A DNA stretch of 64,000 nucleotides from Acinetobacter sp. SFB (GCF_001647545.1 NZ_LSZH01000011.1:259240-323239), one strand, 5' to 3'; positions 1 to 10,427 are shown, counted from the first letter of the stretch. Translations and numbers: made by a program. Notes: a model not told the origin generated them from the letters alone.

Positions 1-2
1 GT

Positions 3-1199
3 ATGGCTGGGTTAGCTCAGACGACCATAAGTAAAATTAATCAGGTCTATAATGAGTGGGGAGCAAAAATCCCTGCTGAAGTTACACCGCGTAATGTGCT
101 GATTTTTTGTGTGATTGCCTTGTTGTGTATAGGCTCAATCATGGTGGCATCGGCCTCGATGCCCTATGCCGACCGTCTACATGAAAATGCATTTCATTAT
201 GTGATCCGACATGGTATTTCAATTTTTGTGGCTGCTGTAGCCGCATTTTTAACCTATAAAGTGTCGTTGAACATCTGGTTCAATAACACCTTTCCCTTGT
301 GGATCATGACCATTCTGTTGCTGACTGTGGTTTTAGTCGTCGGCACCGAAGTGAATGGTTCGACCCGTTGGATTCGTATTGCCGGCTTTACCTTGCAGGC
401 ATCCGAAGTCGCAAAAGTCATGATGGCCATTTTCACCGCCGATTATGTGGTACGCAGGGCACAAGAGGTTCGAAATAATCTATCCGGTCTGTTCCGCTTA
501 GGTGGGGTCATGATTATCACTGTCGGTTTAATCCTGGCAGAACCGGACTTGGGCGCAACTGCGGTTATTGTCTTGATGATTTTGGGGGTGTTCTTTTTAG
601 CCGGTGCACCACCAATTCAGTTCATTGGTTTCATGGTGGCGATTATTCTGGGCTTAGGGGCTGCAATTATTTTTGAACCCTACCGCTTACAACGGGCCTT
701 ATCCTTTACCGATCCGTGGGCAGACCCATTAGGAACCGGTTATCAGCTTTCCAATGCACTGATGGCCTTTGGTCGGGGTGAATGGGTAGGGGTAGGTCTA
801 GGGCACAGTATCCAGAAAATGTCTTATCTGCCTGAAGCACATACCGACTTTATGCTGGCAATTTTAGGTGAAGAGTTTGGCTTCTTTGGTATTAGTACGG
901 TACTGGTGTTGTCTTTTGTGATGCTGGTCTGTTGTATTAAAATCGGACACCGTGCTTTGCAGCATCAATATTTACGCGCAGGCTATTTGGCCTATGGCAT
1001 CAGTATCATTTTCCTGCTGCAAATTCTGGTGAATGCGGGGATGAATATGGGTATGTTGCCAACCAAAGGTTTGACCTTGCCCTTTATTAGTTATGGTGGT
1101 TCATCGTTAATTATGTGTGCAGTGATGATCAGTCTAGTGCTGAAAATTGATGCCACCACGCAAAAAGCCAATCCGAGTAAAGAAGAATCAAGCTTCTAG
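3..1199 (+). CDS. ftsW: Septal peptidoglycan glycosyltransferase FtsW
   Basis: This is a SEDS-family polytopic membrane protein of 398 aa. FtsW polymerises lipid II at the division septum together with its cognate class B PBP (FtsI). The sequence shows about ten hydrophobic segments and the SEDS C-terminal signature PTKGLTLPFISYGGSS near residue 353. Only two bases precede the ATG, so the ribosome binding site and upstream neighbour lie outside the window. RodA is the main alternative; the FtsW-like extended cytoplasmic N-terminus (about 30 residues before the first membrane segment) favours FtsW. The stop codon sits in a weak hairpin (AGAAG/CTTCT, 1181-1197) followed by six Ts, which may act as a terminator. 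Confidence 0.93.
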   Translation: MAGLAQTTISKINQVYNEWGAKIPAEVTPRNVLIFCVIALLCIGSIMVASASMPYADRLHENAFHYVIRHGISIFVAAVAAFLTYKVSLNIWFNNTFPLWIMTILLLTVVLVVGTEVNGSTRWIRIAGFTLQASEVAKVMMAIFTADYVVRRAQEVRNNLSGLFRLGGVMIITVGLILAEPDLGATAVIVLMILGVFFLAGAPPIQFIGFMVAIILGLGAAIIFEPYRLQRALSFTDPWADPLGTGYQLSNALMAFGRGEWVGVGLGHSIQKMSYLPEAHTDFMLAILGEEFGFFGISTVLVLSFVMLVCCIKIGHRALQHQYLRAGYLAYGISIIFLLQILVNAGMNMGMLPTKGLTLPFISYGGSSLIMCAVMISLVLKIDATTQKANPSKEESSF

Positions 1200-1225
1200 C
1201 TTTTTTCTGGATGTAATTCTGACCA

Positions 1226-1459
1226 TCAATCCTGCTGGGTATGGGTTAATACCGTACTCGGCATCTCAGTCCCACAATTCAGACATTTCACAAATTCTCC
1301 TTTCGCTTTTGAAAGGGGAATCAATGGGATAAAAAATAAAGAAAAATAAGTACGCTGTTGTTTTAGCTCATAGGCACTTCTGCTTCTACATACCGGACAA
1401 ACAAACTGACTTTTCTAAATAACTTTGGTTTTAGGCCCGATTCCAAAAATAAAAAACAT
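1226..1459 (-). pseudogene. Small zinc-ribbon protein gene broken by an in-frame TAG
   Basis: Reading the minus strand from the ATG at 1459 gives a 77-residue frame with a TAG at codon 15 (1415-1417) and normal coding sequence on both sides. The product before the stop starts MFFIFGIGPKTKVI. After it come two zinc knuckles, CPVC (codons 21-24) and CLNC (codons 59-62), separated by a hydrophobic FSLFFIPLIPLSK stretch. That arrangement is typical of small zinc-ribbon proteins of unknown function. There is no ATG, GTG or TTG between the stop and the first knuckle that would rescue the domain. I therefore call a recent single-codon nonsense pseudogene; a sequencing error is the other explanation. 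It lies downstream of gluQ on the same strand. Confidence 0.7.
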
Positions 1460-1510
1460 AGATCTGTCTATTTTCTGAAGATTAGCTTTGAGCTTAGCGC
1501 ATTTTTGATT

Positions 1511-2374
1511 TTATAAATAAGTGCCTTGCAGTTCTTTTGTGTGGGGAATGTGTTGTATATCCCACTGGGCAATGGCTTGTTTGAGCATGTGGGCTGGGGT
1601 GTCTAAATCAACTTCTGGCTGATGCAAAGCACGAATCGTTTGTTGTAATAGTTCGGGGGCATGCTTGAGATCGAGTGCTTGCGCCATGTTCTGTTTGGAA
1701 AGCTTTTGTCCCTGATCATTCATCGCAAGTGGCAGGTGCATATATTCAAGTTTTGGATAGCCTAGGATCGAACCAAGCCATATTTGCCGTTCGGTGTTAT
1801 CCAGCAGGTCTGCACCGCGCACTACATGGGTCATGCCTTGCAGATAATCATCCACCACCACAGCCAGTTGATAGTTGATAATGCCATCCCGACGCTTGAG
1901 CACAAAATCACCCAGATCCTGCTGTAGATTAGAACAATGGGTGCCTTGCAGACGGTCGTTAAAACAAATTTCCTGACCGGATACTTTGACACGAATGGCT
2001 TGCTGCTGAAAAGGCAGATTTAAATCTCGGCAAGTTCCCGCATAGATATGATTTGAACTCAGCATTTTGCGGGTGCATTGGCAGGCGTAGACCAGACGAT
2101 TTTGATGGAGTTGATCGATGACTGCATCGTAGAGGTCTAAGCGGTCTTTCTGGAAAATGATTTCTGCATCAGCTTCGAACTGAAATGCATCTATTGAACG
2201 CAGAATATGCGCTTCACTACCGGGATAAATACGCGGAATATCGGTATCTTCAATCCGGACCAGCCATGTGCCGTTATGCGCACGTGCATCGCAATAACTG
2301 GCCACAGCAGTGATGAGTGAGCCAAAATGCAAAGGGCCGGTTGGCGATGGCGCAAACCGACCCACATAAGCCAT
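1511..2374 (-). CDS. gluQ: Glutamyl-Q tRNA(Asp) synthetase
   Basis: This GluRS paralogue lacks the anticodon-binding domain and glutamylates the queuosine at position 34 of tRNA(Asp). Visible features are the class I start GRFAPSPTGPLHFGSL (HIGH-like), IEDTD, zinc ligands C98, C100, Y111 and C115, and a KLSKQN motif in the KMSKS position. I place the start at 2374 (287 aa) because that gives the family's usual N-terminus. An upstream in-frame ATG at 2428 would add 18 residues, LPPPSIQEGDN-like, that are simply a translated G/C hairpin. The gene follows dksA on the same strand, as dksA-gluQ does in many gamma-proteobacteria. Confidence 0.92.
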   Translation of the reverse strand: MAYVGRFAPSPTGPLHFGSLITAVASYCDARAHNGTWLVRIEDTDIPRIYPGSEAHILRSIDAFQFEADAEIIFQKDRLDLYDAVIDQLHQNRLVYACQCTRKMLSSNHIYAGTCRDLNLPFQQQAIRVKVSGQEICFNDRLQGTHCSNLQQDLGDFVLKRRDGIINYQLAVVVDDYLQGMTHVVRGADLLDNTERQIWLGSILGYPKLEYMHLPLAMNDQGQKLSKQNMAQALDLKHAPELLQQTIRALHQPEVDLDTPAHMLKQAIAQWDIQHIPHTKELQGTYL

Positions 2375-2382
2375 CCTGTTAT

Positions 2383-2407
2383 CCCCCTCCTGTATTGAAG
2401 GAGGGGG
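2383..2407 (-). repeat. G/C-rich inverted repeat between dksA and gluQ
   Basis: A perfect 8-bp inverted repeat (CCCCCTCC, 9-nt loop, GGAGGGGG) lies 9 nt upstream of the gluQ start. On the minus strand the right arm carries GGAGGGGG, which resembles a Shine-Dalgarno sequence. The hairpin could therefore hide the gluQ ribosome binding site or attenuate dksA-gluQ readthrough. There is no T-run, so it is not a standard terminator. Confidence 0.6.
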
Positions 2408-2437
2408 CAGGGAAGGATTATTAAGCATTAACTGTAA

Positions 2438-2965
2438 TTAACCGTTATTTTGCTTCTCTTTGATTTCTGCTAAAGTTTTGCAGTCAATACAAAGGGTTGC
2501 AGTTGGACGTGCTTCAAGACGACGCAGGCCAATTTCAATACCACACGTTTCACAGAAACCATAGTCATCGTTTTTAATCGCTTCAACTGATTGCTCAATC
2601 TTACGGATTAATTTACGTTCACGGTCACGGGTACGGAGTTCAATTGCAAACTCTTCTTCTTGTGTCGCACGGTCATTCACGTCAGGCAATGCAGTATTTT
2701 CATCCTGCATGGTATTTAAGGTACGATCCACTTCAGACATCAGCTCTTCTTTCCACGCCAACAGAATTTGGCGGAAATGTTCAAGCTGTCCTTCGGACAT
2801 GTATTCTTCATTTTTTTTCGGCTGATAAGGTGCAATACCAAATAAGCTAGCAGTAGAACCACTTTCTGACGCTTTTGGCTTGGTTTTTCGCACGCGTTTT
2901 GTAGATTTTTCGTCTACAACATCAGTTTGTTCATCTAAGACTTGATTTTGGTTGTCATTCGCCAT
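2438..2965 (-). CDS. dksA: RNA polymerase-binding transcription factor DksA
   Basis: DksA binds the RNA polymerase secondary channel and, with ppGpp, reprograms rRNA and amino-acid promoters. The central coiled coil carries the tip motif DVNDRA (DxxDxA). The C-terminus has a four-Cys zinc finger, CETCG ... CIDC. The ATG at 2965 (175 aa) is preferred over the ATG at 2974 because GAGGA lies 9 nt upstream of it but directly abuts the earlier codon. The N-terminal tail of about 60 residues is lysine- and glutamate-rich and longer than in E. coli (151 aa), as is usual in this genus. gluQ follows. Confidence 0.95.
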   Translation of the reverse strand: MANDNQNQVLDEQTDVVDEKSTKRVRKTKPKASESGSTASLFGIAPYQPKKNEEYMSEGQLEHFRQILLAWKEELMSEVDRTLNTMQDENTALPDVNDRATQEEEFAIELRTRDRERKLIRKIEQSVEAIKNDDYGFCETCGIEIGLRRLEARPTATLCIDCKTLAEIKEKQNNG

Positions 2966-3174
2966 ATAGGGCATTCCTCATCATATACGCATTATCTATA
3001 CGCAAAAAATATGGTGATATGCAAGTGTTTTTATCCAACCCTTAGGAGATTCTCCTTCGAGGGCCGTCATCATATAGACTTTTTGTGCTTTTTGATAGTC
3101 TTTGATGCCTGGATTCCATCTATCACGCTTTGTTTTGAAGCCATAAAGTAATGGAAAAAAAGCAAAATGAAAAG

Positions 3175-3984
3175 TTAATAACCTGAAATTTCAATATTAA
3201 TTTTTTGCTTGCCAGTTTCGGTGCGATAAATTTCAGTTTGTAACTCTCCATTTGCTTTCAAATGTAGTACACGAAACCCAGGTGCTTCTTGATCTAGCGC
3301 AAAATCATCACTTAAAGGTTTGAACTGGACACAGGTTGAAGGTGTTGAAAAAAATTGAATATTTTGCCATTCATTCAAGGAGTCCTGATGAACATGACCA
3401 CTTATGACTGCTTTTACATTGCTGTGCTTGGCTAAAATATCGGTTAAATTCTCAGTATTTTTCAGTTTGTGTTGATCGATCCATTTTGACTGCATATCGA
3501 AAGGATGATGATGACATGCTACCACTACAAATTGCTGTTGGAATTTAGATAAAATTCGATCCAGTTGTTGCAGTTGCATATCCTCAATCCAGCCATCCGT
3601 TTTGCCACGCACCGCGCTATTTAGTAACACGATGCTCCATCTGCCAAAATGAATCGCATGAACCTGATTTTGATTGCGATAGAAAGGGAACAGGTCAATA
3701 TTGTCATGATTTCCCGGAATTTGATAAAACGGGATACCTAAATGCTGCATAAATGCCAAATAACGGCTATAGGTTTCTTTCACGGGCACTTGGGCTAAAT
3801 CACCGGTATGGATGATGGCATCCACCTTTGGATATTGCTGCTGAATGTGCTTTATTACGGCATGAAAGCTCTGTTCAGGATTCATAGACACAAATTCTAG
3901 ATCTTCCTGATTCATCAAATGGGTATCTGAAATTTGAATAATGGTCCAGTCATGCTGGTCGTCATTGTAATTGGATAAAGTCAT
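3175..3984 (-). CDS. cpdA: 3',5'-cyclic-AMP phosphodiesterase CpdA
   Basis: This calcineurin-like metallophosphoesterase is expected to hydrolyse cAMP and so damp Crp/Vfr-type signalling. The dimetal motifs are in order: SDTHL, GDLAQ, PGNHD, HHHPF and SGHVHQ. I choose the ATG at 3984 (269 aa; E. coli CpdA is 275 aa) because AAGGAG sits 6 nt upstream, overlapping the nudF stop. Longer in-frame starts run into nudF. The nudF-cpdA pair is translationally close and almost certainly one transcript, as in many gamma-proteobacteria. Some homologues are also annotated simply as metallophosphoesterases. Confidence 0.9.
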   Translation of the reverse strand: MTLSNYNDDQHDWTIIQISDTHLMNQEDLEFVSMNPEQSFHAVIKHIQQQYPKVDAIIHTGDLAQVPVKETYSRYLAFMQHLGIPFYQIPGNHDNIDLFPFYRNQNQVHAIHFGRWSIVLLNSAVRGKTDGWIEDMQLQQLDRILSKFQQQFVVVACHHHPFDMQSKWIDQHKLKNTENLTDILAKHSNVKAVISGHVHQDSLNEWQNIQFFSTPSTCVQFKPLSDDFALDQEAPGFRVLHLKANGELQTEIYRTETGKQKINIEISGY

Positions 3985-3994
3985 GTCTGACTCC

Positions 3995-4615
3995 TTAGAC
4001 ATTCCTTGTCTTCTTAATATGTTGTTGTAACCATTGCAATGCCATAATGACCGGTGCATTTCTTAATCGACCATGGGTGAGGAGATTTGTAATTTCGCTG
4101 TAGTCAATCAGATGCAACTGAATATTTTCACCTTCATCCGCCATGCCAAATACACCGCCTTCTTGAGGAAGAGTAGCTTGGGCACTGTATAAATGGAACA
4201 GTTCTGAGCAGGCACCAGCAGATGGATAAAAGCTGAATAGATGCTGTAACTCATCAATTTCACAGCCTGATTCTTCCAGACTCTCACGACGGATACAGCT
4301 TTCCGGCGATTCATCACCATCGAGTACCCCGGCAATGATTTCCAGTTGCCAAGGTGAATCCGAATCATCCATCGCACCCACACGGAATTGTTCAATCAAG
4401 GCAAATTTTTGTTGGGCATCATCATAAATCACTACCCCGGCAGCTTCAGGTCTGTGAATCAGCTCACGTTGAATGATAGGCGTATATTCAGTTTGATTAA
4501 ACAAACGATGACAAAGACTGACTTTCTCAACCTGAATGAAGCCACGGAAAAGATATTCGCGAGACTGAATTTTGACTTCATCGCTATTATATGTGGCTTG
4601 CTTAATAATATTCAT
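3995..4615 (-). CDS. nudF: ADP-ribose pyrophosphatase NudF
   Basis: This Nudix hydrolase of 206 aa is predicted to cleave ADP-ribose to AMP and ribose-5-phosphate. The Nudix box is visible as GDESPESCIRRESLEESG, with the REx2EE catalytic core. Size and the N-terminal beta-rich half fit the NudF/TrgB group. It is followed by cpdA. The start codon lies only 4 nt after a 14-bp hairpin (4620-4658), so translation may be structure-controlled. It is separated from thiC by 77 nt on the same strand. Confidence 0.9.
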   Translation of the reverse strand: MNIIKQATYNSDEVKIQSREYLFRGFIQVEKVSLCHRLFNQTEYTPIIQRELIHRPEAAGVVIYDDAQQKFALIEQFRVGAMDDSDSPWQLEIIAGVLDGDESPESCIRRESLEESGCEIDELQHLFSFYPSAGACSELFHLYSAQATLPQEGGVFGMADEGENIQLHLIDYSEITNLLTHGRLRNAPVIMALQWLQQHIKKTRNV

Positions 4616-4619
4616 ATAG

Positions 4620-4658
4620 CTCAGTCAGGATGAAAAACAATCACTCATCCTAACTGAG
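4620..4658 (-). promoter_or_regulatory. Long hairpin ending 4 nt before the nudF start
   Basis: Two 14-nt arms (CTCAGTCAGGATGA and TCATCCTAACTGAG on the plus strand) enclose an 11-nt loop. On the plus strand one pair is C-A; on the minus-strand RNA the same position is a U-G wobble, so all 14 pairs form only in the nudF transcript. The downstream arm contains the only purine-rich stretch before the ATG. No T-run follows, so a simple terminator for thiC is unlikely. Confidence 0.55.
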
Positions 4659-4692
4659 AATTTCATGAAAATAAAAGATTTTTTTTGCCAAA

Positions 4693-6660
<1,968 letters not shown>

Positions 6661-6711
6661 TCAATGAGAATATCAACAAAGCAGATAAATTGAGGGCTTC
6701 AGTTTTTAGAT

Positions 6712-6824
6712 GCTTGATTCCTACGCAGGTCTTAACCTGATCAGGTTCAACGGTACTCGTGCTTAAGTTTTTATAGAAAAAACTGACACAATCTCAGCGA
6801 GCAATTACTCGCGCTCCGTCAAGC
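6712..6824 (-). promoter_or_regulatory. TPP riboswitch (THI element) upstream of thiC
   Basis: On the minus strand the closing helix P1 is GCTTGA (6824-6819) with TCAAGC (6717-6712). Between them are the P3 hairpin GCGAG/CTCGC, the invariant CTGAGA, then GAACCTGATCAGGTTAA and CTGCGTAGGAA, the pyrophosphate-sensing half. An extra AGTTTTT/AAAAACT hairpin sits between CTGAGA and the second P2 strand (ACGG/CCGT). The aptamer ends about 120 nt before the thiC ATG. I see no clear terminator in that leader, which leaves translational control as the likelier mode. Confidence 0.93.
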
Positions 6825-6917
6825 GATGGACAAATATTAGCATGCCCAAGTACTAAAAACATTCACATTAAATACCGCTTTTATCTCGTTGTATAAACTT
6901 TTAATTTAATCAGAAGA

Positions 6918-7985
6918 TTAAAGACAGACTGCATCACTAAAACAATCACGTGTTTTAGACAGGCTTAAGTTTTGCAACGCTAAATACTGATCTAATTGTT
7001 TCAGTGTGAGCTGATTTTCAGACAGCGACTGTTGTTCTTTTGGGCTTAACTGAAGGGGGATTTCTTTTAAGCGCTGCGGTTTAGATAATTGTAGAAATTG
7101 CAGAAATTTTGTCGCTTGAAGTGCCAAATACGAATTTTTGACTTGAGCTAATTTTTCAATTTCATCCATCGAGCTAGCTTGGATTGCATATTGATCAAGA
7201 TAAGTATCCGAGACAGGCGAGTCGTTCATGCCTTTAAATAAAAACAGGGTGTATATCTGTAGAAGATATTCTGCATCTTTGCGATAGCTGCTTTTAGGAT
7301 ATTGATTTAAATATTCTTCCCAAAATAAGGCACGGGTTACAATTTCGTGCGGCTCAATCATTAAGGTATTTTCAACAAATACGGGCATCATATTTTGGGA
7401 CGCCAAATTTTCAATAAAGACTTGTTCAGCTCGCGGCATGTAGGGAGCAAAAATTTTGGCTAGATATTCAGGACTGCGACGATAATTGACTAAGCCTTTG
7501 CCTGCATCGAACAGCTCGATATAGGCTTGACCCTTATGTTTCAATAAATATTGGTCACGTAAATTAAGTTGTTCAAAATGGTTTTGTTGAATGGTGGGAT
7601 GCTGAGACAAATCAAAAGCATGCTCTTCAAAAGCCATTTGTTGCGACGGTGTTCTATCTACCGCTAGGAAGTTGCTATACATTTGATTAGACAGGACCAA
7701 CAAATGCTGTTGTTCAGCAAATGTAGAGAGCGGTAGGCATAATTTTAAATCTTGATTGATCTGTTCCAAGGCAAAAGTGGTACGTTCCGCATTAATTTCT
7801 GCCATATTCTTTTCAATATTTTTGCATAATAAAGATAAATCGACTGTTTCATCTTGCCGCGATTGTTTTTGTACCTGTTCTGGCATAGGCTGAGGTTCAG
7901 GTTTTTGACAGCCGAGCAACAGCATAAAAAAGACAAGGGGGAAGCATCGCTTTATAGAGAATATTTTTTTGAAAGAAAGAGTCAT
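6918..7985 (-). CDS. Putative lipoprotein of unknown function
   Basis: From the ATG at 7985 the protein has 355 aa. It begins with a type II signal peptide: a basic start, a hydrophobic core, and the lipobox LLLGC with the lipidated cysteine at residue 26. A proline/glutamine-rich linker follows. The rest is largely alpha-helical and charged, with several Leu/Gln-rich helices and no transmembrane segment. It should be anchored to the inner or outer membrane facing the periplasm. I recognise no enzymatic motif. It stands alone, between the thiC riboswitch and a divergent TolC-family gene. An ATG at 8009 is possible but would put eight extra residues before the signal peptide. Confidence 0.72.
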   Translation of the reverse strand: MTLSFKKIFSIKRCFPLVFFMLLLGCQKPEPQPMPEQVQKQSRQDETVDLSLLCKNIEKNMAEINAERTTFALEQINQDLKLCLPLSTFAEQQHLLVLSNQMYSNFLAVDRTPSQQMAFEEHAFDLSQHPTIQQNHFEQLNLRDQYLLKHKGQAYIELFDAGKGLVNYRRSPEYLAKIFAPYMPRAEQVFIENLASQNMMPVFVENTLMIEPHEIVTRALFWEEYLNQYPKSSYRKDAEYLLQIYTLFLFKGMNDSPVSDTYLDQYAIQASSMDEIEKLAQVKNSYLALQATKFLQFLQLSKPQRLKEIPLQLSPKEQQSLSENQLTLKQLDQYLALQNLSLSKTRDCFSDAVCL

Positions 7986-8259
7986 TCGATATCTGGATGC
8001 ATACGGCAATGAATTTAGAGCAGTGTGGCTATTTTATAGCTGAAAAGGATTTTTTCTGTGTAGTATTGTGAAGGAGTTTAGTTACGCGGTGTGAGCATTC
8101 ACTGGCATTTTATAAAGTATCGAGATAGCATAAGTAGATAGTAAAAATTAATAAAAATCATACGGAAAATTAAGGAGATCATTCTAATATTGCATAGTTT
8201 TCTGAGAAACATGCATGTTTGCAGATGGTCTGATAGGGTGCAGGGATTTAGCATAAAAA

Positions 8260-9612
8260 ATGAATATAAAAATAGTTATCAGTGCATGTGTTTTACTGGT
8301 AAGTCCATGCAGTTATGCTTTGGATTTGGTTGAGGCTTATCAACGTGCAAAAACTACAGATCCAAACTGGCAAGCTGATCTTTTGCAGTATGAGGCAGAT
8401 CAATTAAATCTGGGGATTGCGAAAGGAAACTTGCTTCCCACCATTACGGTTTCTGGAAATGTCACCCGTAAAAGTCAAGATGCGAATCAGACCAGTATTC
8501 CGGGTTTTCCTGTGGACGCATTTAGTGCATCTTCCTCAACCACCAAACAAATTGCCATGACTGTACGGCAACCGATCTTCCGTTGGGATGCTTGGGAAGG
8601 TTTAAAGCAGGTGAAAACTTCCGTGAGTTTGAGTGAGGTCAATTTAAAATTACAAGGTCAGGAACATATTTTAAATGTCTCTGAGTCTTATTTTAATGTG
8701 TTACGTCAACAGAGTTTAACCACTGCAAATCTACAAGAAGAAAAAGCCTTGTTGGAACAGCTTAATGTGATGAATGCAAAATTGCGCGAAGGTCTGGTGG
8801 CAAAAAGTGATGTTAGTGAAGCCAATGCCCAATATCAAAGTGCAAGAGCTAACCGTATTTCTACTCACGTACAATTAATTTTGGCCCAAGAGCAGCTGGC
8901 ACAAATCATTGGACCCTATCGTGAAAATTTGGCGATACTCAGAGACGATTTTCAATTTCAAAAACCCTATCCTGCTGACTTGGATGCCTGGACGGCTTTA
9001 GCGCAGAGTCAGAATCTTTCGATTCAGCAAGCCCGGCTACAACAACATTATGCAGAAGATCAAAAGCGGGTAGAAAAAGCTGCGTTATATCCACAAATTG
9101 AGGCGGTGGGCACTTATGGGTATGCCAAGCAATCTCCACAAAATGTCATCTCCAGTGACGGTCAGTTTGATCAGATTGGTGTGGAGATGAACTGGAATGT
9201 GTATAACGGCGGGCGAACGCAAAAATCCATTCAAAAAGCTGCGGTGAATGTGAAAAAAAGTGAAGCTCAGCTGGATGCCGCAATTCGTAAAGCCAATACC
9301 GATGTAAAAAAATCCTATATGCAGGTGGAAACCGATCAGGCCAAATTACAGGCGCGTAAAGCGGCCATGGATTCCTCCGACGTGGTATCTCGAGCGTCCA
9401 AGGCGCAATATGAAGAAGGCTTGAAAACCTTGGTCGATGTGCTGTTGGCGCAACGAAATGCTTTTTCGGCCAAGCAAGATTACTTAAATGCACAATATGA
9501 TTATTTAATTAATGTACTGCGCCTCAAGGCCTCGGTTGGAAAATTAACCGAACAAGATATTGAAGAAATGAATGCCTGGCTGATCGAGAAAGTCACCGCG
9601 CAACCCAGCTAA
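8260..9612 (+). CDS. tolC: TolC family outer membrane channel
   Basis: This is a 450-aa outer membrane efflux/secretion duct. A signal peptide ends at about residue 20 (CSYA, then LDLVEAYQ). The mature start matches TolC, and two repeats with long coiled-coil helices and short beta-strands follow. It would trimerise and serve as the exit channel for tripartite pumps or type I secretion. No inner-membrane partner is next to it, so it is probably shared by pumps encoded elsewhere, as E. coli TolC is. It lies downstream of a 250-bp AT-rich divergent region. The symbol is by family; which TolC paralogue this is cannot be settled here. Confidence 0.85.
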   Translation: MNIKIVISACVLLVSPCSYALDLVEAYQRAKTTDPNWQADLLQYEADQLNLGIAKGNLLPTITVSGNVTRKSQDANQTSIPGFPVDAFSASSSTTKQIAMTVRQPIFRWDAWEGLKQVKTSVSLSEVNLKLQGQEHILNVSESYFNVLRQQSLTTANLQEEKALLEQLNVMNAKLREGLVAKSDVSEANAQYQSARANRISTHVQLILAQEQLAQIIGPYRENLAILRDDFQFQKPYPADLDAWTALAQSQNLSIQQARLQQHYAEDQKRVEKAALYPQIEAVGTYGYAKQSPQNVISSDGQFDQIGVEMNWNVYNGGRTQKSIQKAAVNVKKSEAQLDAAIRKANTDVKKSYMQVETDQAKLQARKAAMDSSDVVSRASKAQYEEGLKTLVDVLLAQRNAFSAKQDYLNAQYDYLINVLRLKASVGKLTEQDIEEMNAWLIEKVTAQPS

Positions 9613-9624
9613 AGATTTGGATTT

Positions 9625-9654
9625 TTGTCATGAAAGGTTCATATTAGATATGAT
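9625..9654 (+). promoter_or_regulatory. Pho-box-like element with -10 upstream of phoU
   Basis: TTGTCAT, 4 nt, then GGTTCAT occupies 9625-9642, resembling a pair of PhoB half-sites (consensus CTGTCAT; 6/7 and 4/7 by eye). TATGAT at 9649-9654 would be the -10, with the Pho-box in place of a -35, as in known PhoB promoters. The match is partial. Confidence 0.3.
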
Positions 9655-9707
9655 TTAATATTGAACAAAATTTTTCATCCTGAAATCGCTGTTGTGGAGT
9701 AAGTCCC

Positions 9708-10427
9708 TTGCCAAATAATCCGGTGCTGAATCACCATATTTCTTCGCAATTTAATGAAGAATTGCAGGATGTAAATACCAAATTTATGACCATGGGCGGC
9801 TTGGTGGAACAACAAGTGGCCAATGGTATTCGTGCCTTATTGGACACCGATGCAAGCCTGGCGATTGATGTGCAATTTCAGGACAATATCGTCAATCGTT
9901 TAGAGACGGAAATTGATGAAGCCTTAACCCTGATTTTGGCGCGCCGTCATCCGGCTGCCATTGATTTGCGTATGGTAATAGCCATGTCGAAAGCCAATAC
10001 CGATTTAGAGCGTATTGGTGATGAAGCGGCAAAAATTGCACGGATTGCCCAGAATTTGTGTGAAGAAGGCAATTCACCGCGCGGCTACATGGAAACCCGT
10101 CATATTGGCAATCAGGTACGGGTCATGATTCATGATGCTTTGGATGCCTTTGCGCGTTTAGATGTCGATCAAGCTTTGCGTGTATTACTTGCCGATGCCG
10201 ATATTGACCGTGAATATCAATCGGCAACACGTACTTTAATGACCTATATGATTGAAGATCCGCGTCATATTTCACGGGTGATCAATGTATTATGGGTACT
10301 GCGTTCTTTAGAGCGTATTGGTGATCATGCACGAAATATTTCTGAACAAGTCATTTATATGGTCAAAGGTTTGGATGTGCGTCATACCAGTGTTGAAGAA
10401 ATTGAAGAAAAAGTTCAAAAACGCTAA
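9708..10427 (+). CDS. phoU: Phosphate signalling regulator PhoU
   Basis: PhoU links the Pst phosphate transporter to the PhoR/PhoB two-component system and keeps the Pho regulon off in high phosphate. The 239-aa product has the two three-helix PhoU repeats. Each carries a metal-binding motif of the type LERIGDEAAKIA (first) and LERIGDHARNIS (second). The start is TTG, with GGAG 8 nt upstream and no usable ATG nearby. It is not beside pstSCAB and appears monocistronic, ending in a good terminator. Confidence 0.95.
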   Translation: MPNNPVLNHHISSQFNEELQDVNTKFMTMGGLVEQQVANGIRALLDTDASLAIDVQFQDNIVNRLETEIDEALTLILARRHPAAIDLRMVIAMSKANTDLERIGDEAAKIARIAQNLCEEGNSPRGYMETRHIGNQVRVMIHDALDAFARLDVDQALRVLLADADIDREYQSATRTLMTYMIEDPRHISRVINVLWVLRSLERIGDHARNISEQVIYMVKGLDVRHTSVEEIEEKVQKR

